NCBI GenBank assembly: GCA_013178295.1
Contig: JABLWW010000016.1
Location: 1-64,000 of the forward strand
DNA: 64,000 nt
Source: Anaerolineae bacterium
GTDB taxonomy: Bacteria; Chloroflexota; Anaerolineae; Anaerolineales; Anaerolineaceae
Direction: 5' to 3'
Shown here: piece by piece, positions 63,806 through 64,000 of the stretch
How the letters are laid out: each line of letters begins with the position of its first letter
Position numbering within the stretch: the stretch's first letter is position 1
Program-made: the position numbers and the translations under genes
The notes under the pieces: generated by a model
What the model was told of the DNA's origin: nothing
Database searches by the model: none
The model's input: the letters and a program-made list of their open reading frames with translations, nothing else

Positions 63806-64000
63806 ATGTCAAAAAAGGTTTCTGTTTTGATAGCTTTGCTGATGATTGCCACGATGCTCCTGGCTGCCTGTCAGCCACCGGCTCCGGCAACTGAGGCACC
63901 CCCGCCCACCAAAGCGCCGGAGGCGCCCCCCGCCGAAAAACCGGCGGTGGCGAAGAAAATCTGCCAGGTAACGGATGTTGGCGGGATTGATGACAAGACC
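63806..64000 (+). CDS. BMP-family substrate-binding lipoprotein (5' part)
   Basis: First 65 codons, cut by the right edge. Lipobox LAAC (~Cys21), Pro/Ala linker, then ICQVTDVGGIDDKT, the diagnostic start of the Bmp/Med/TmpC family that binds nucleosides for ABC importers. GGAGGAG lies 8 nt before the ATG. Confidence 0.85.
   Translation, partial: MSKKVSVLIALLMIATMLLAACQPPAPATEAPPPTKAPEAPPAEKPAVAKKICQVTDVGGIDDKT

Overview
The window looks like the chromosome of a bacterium of the Chloroflexota, probably class Anaerolineae. This rests on gene content and style: two RpoD-like sigma factors, a dnaG-sigma pair, RNase J, many Ala/Pro-linked lipoproteins, a long-form HisG, and several apparently leaderless genes. 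No database search was possible, so the taxon is an inference. The DNA is gene-dense and moderately GC-rich. I see no insertion sequence, prophage, CRISPR array or tRNA gene.

Layout. 1-683: 3' end of a 23S rRNA and a complete 5S rRNA on the + strand. 712-6054 (-): cheW, a dCache chemoreceptor, lysine 2,3-aminomutase and an aldo/keto reductase. 6140-14158 (-): dnaG, a sigma-70 factor, a membrane protein joining a degenerate receiver domain to a HAMP-cyclase, a small membrane protein, serS and a DUF456 protein. 14281-16625: two convergent lipoproteins. 16697-21899 (-): a second chemoreceptor, RNase J behind a structured leader, and a UbiA prenyltransferase. 22064-28445: YbjN and nitroreductase genes (+), then sdaA, tag, a PAS/GAF histidine kinase and its LuxR-type regulator (-). 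28519-34437: era, a YhhN protein, a YitT protein, a zinc-ribbon protein, the main rpoD, DUF177 and rdgB.

34568-47937 is an inositol region. A myo-inositol-1-phosphate synthase with its own promoter is followed by a cluster behind a promoter and a perfect inverted-repeat operator. The cluster encodes an ABC importer (two permeases, one lipoprotein with two complete sugar-binding domains, a single-domain ATPase), then iolB, iolD, iolE, iolG, a LacI-type repressor and a second iolG. A second copy of the operator core lies between iolB and iolD. iolC, iolJ and iolA are not here.

47947-54393: a DMT exporter, a class III aminotransferase, a GAF-GAF-GGDEF protein, a GT87-type membrane glycosyltransferase and an unusual Cys-rich ferredoxin-like protein. 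54571-61353 is a compact histidine operon (hisG C B H A F I E plus a HAD phosphatase gene). It is preceded by a leader peptide with four successive His codons and a terminator, so it is very probably controlled by attenuation. 61429-61617 holds an orphan leader-like small ORF with two strong hairpins. The window ends with pfk (-), trmD (+) and the start of a BMP-family lipoprotein (+).

The main theme is regulation by 5' leaders and unusual domain fusions. It includes a his attenuator whose leader peptide seems leaderless, a terminator-like hairpin touching the RNase J start codon, a repeated -10-to-start spacing of 6-8 nt without Shine-Dalgarno sites, a tandem sugar-binding protein paired with two permeases, and a pseudo-receiver/cyclase fusion behind dnaG-sigma.
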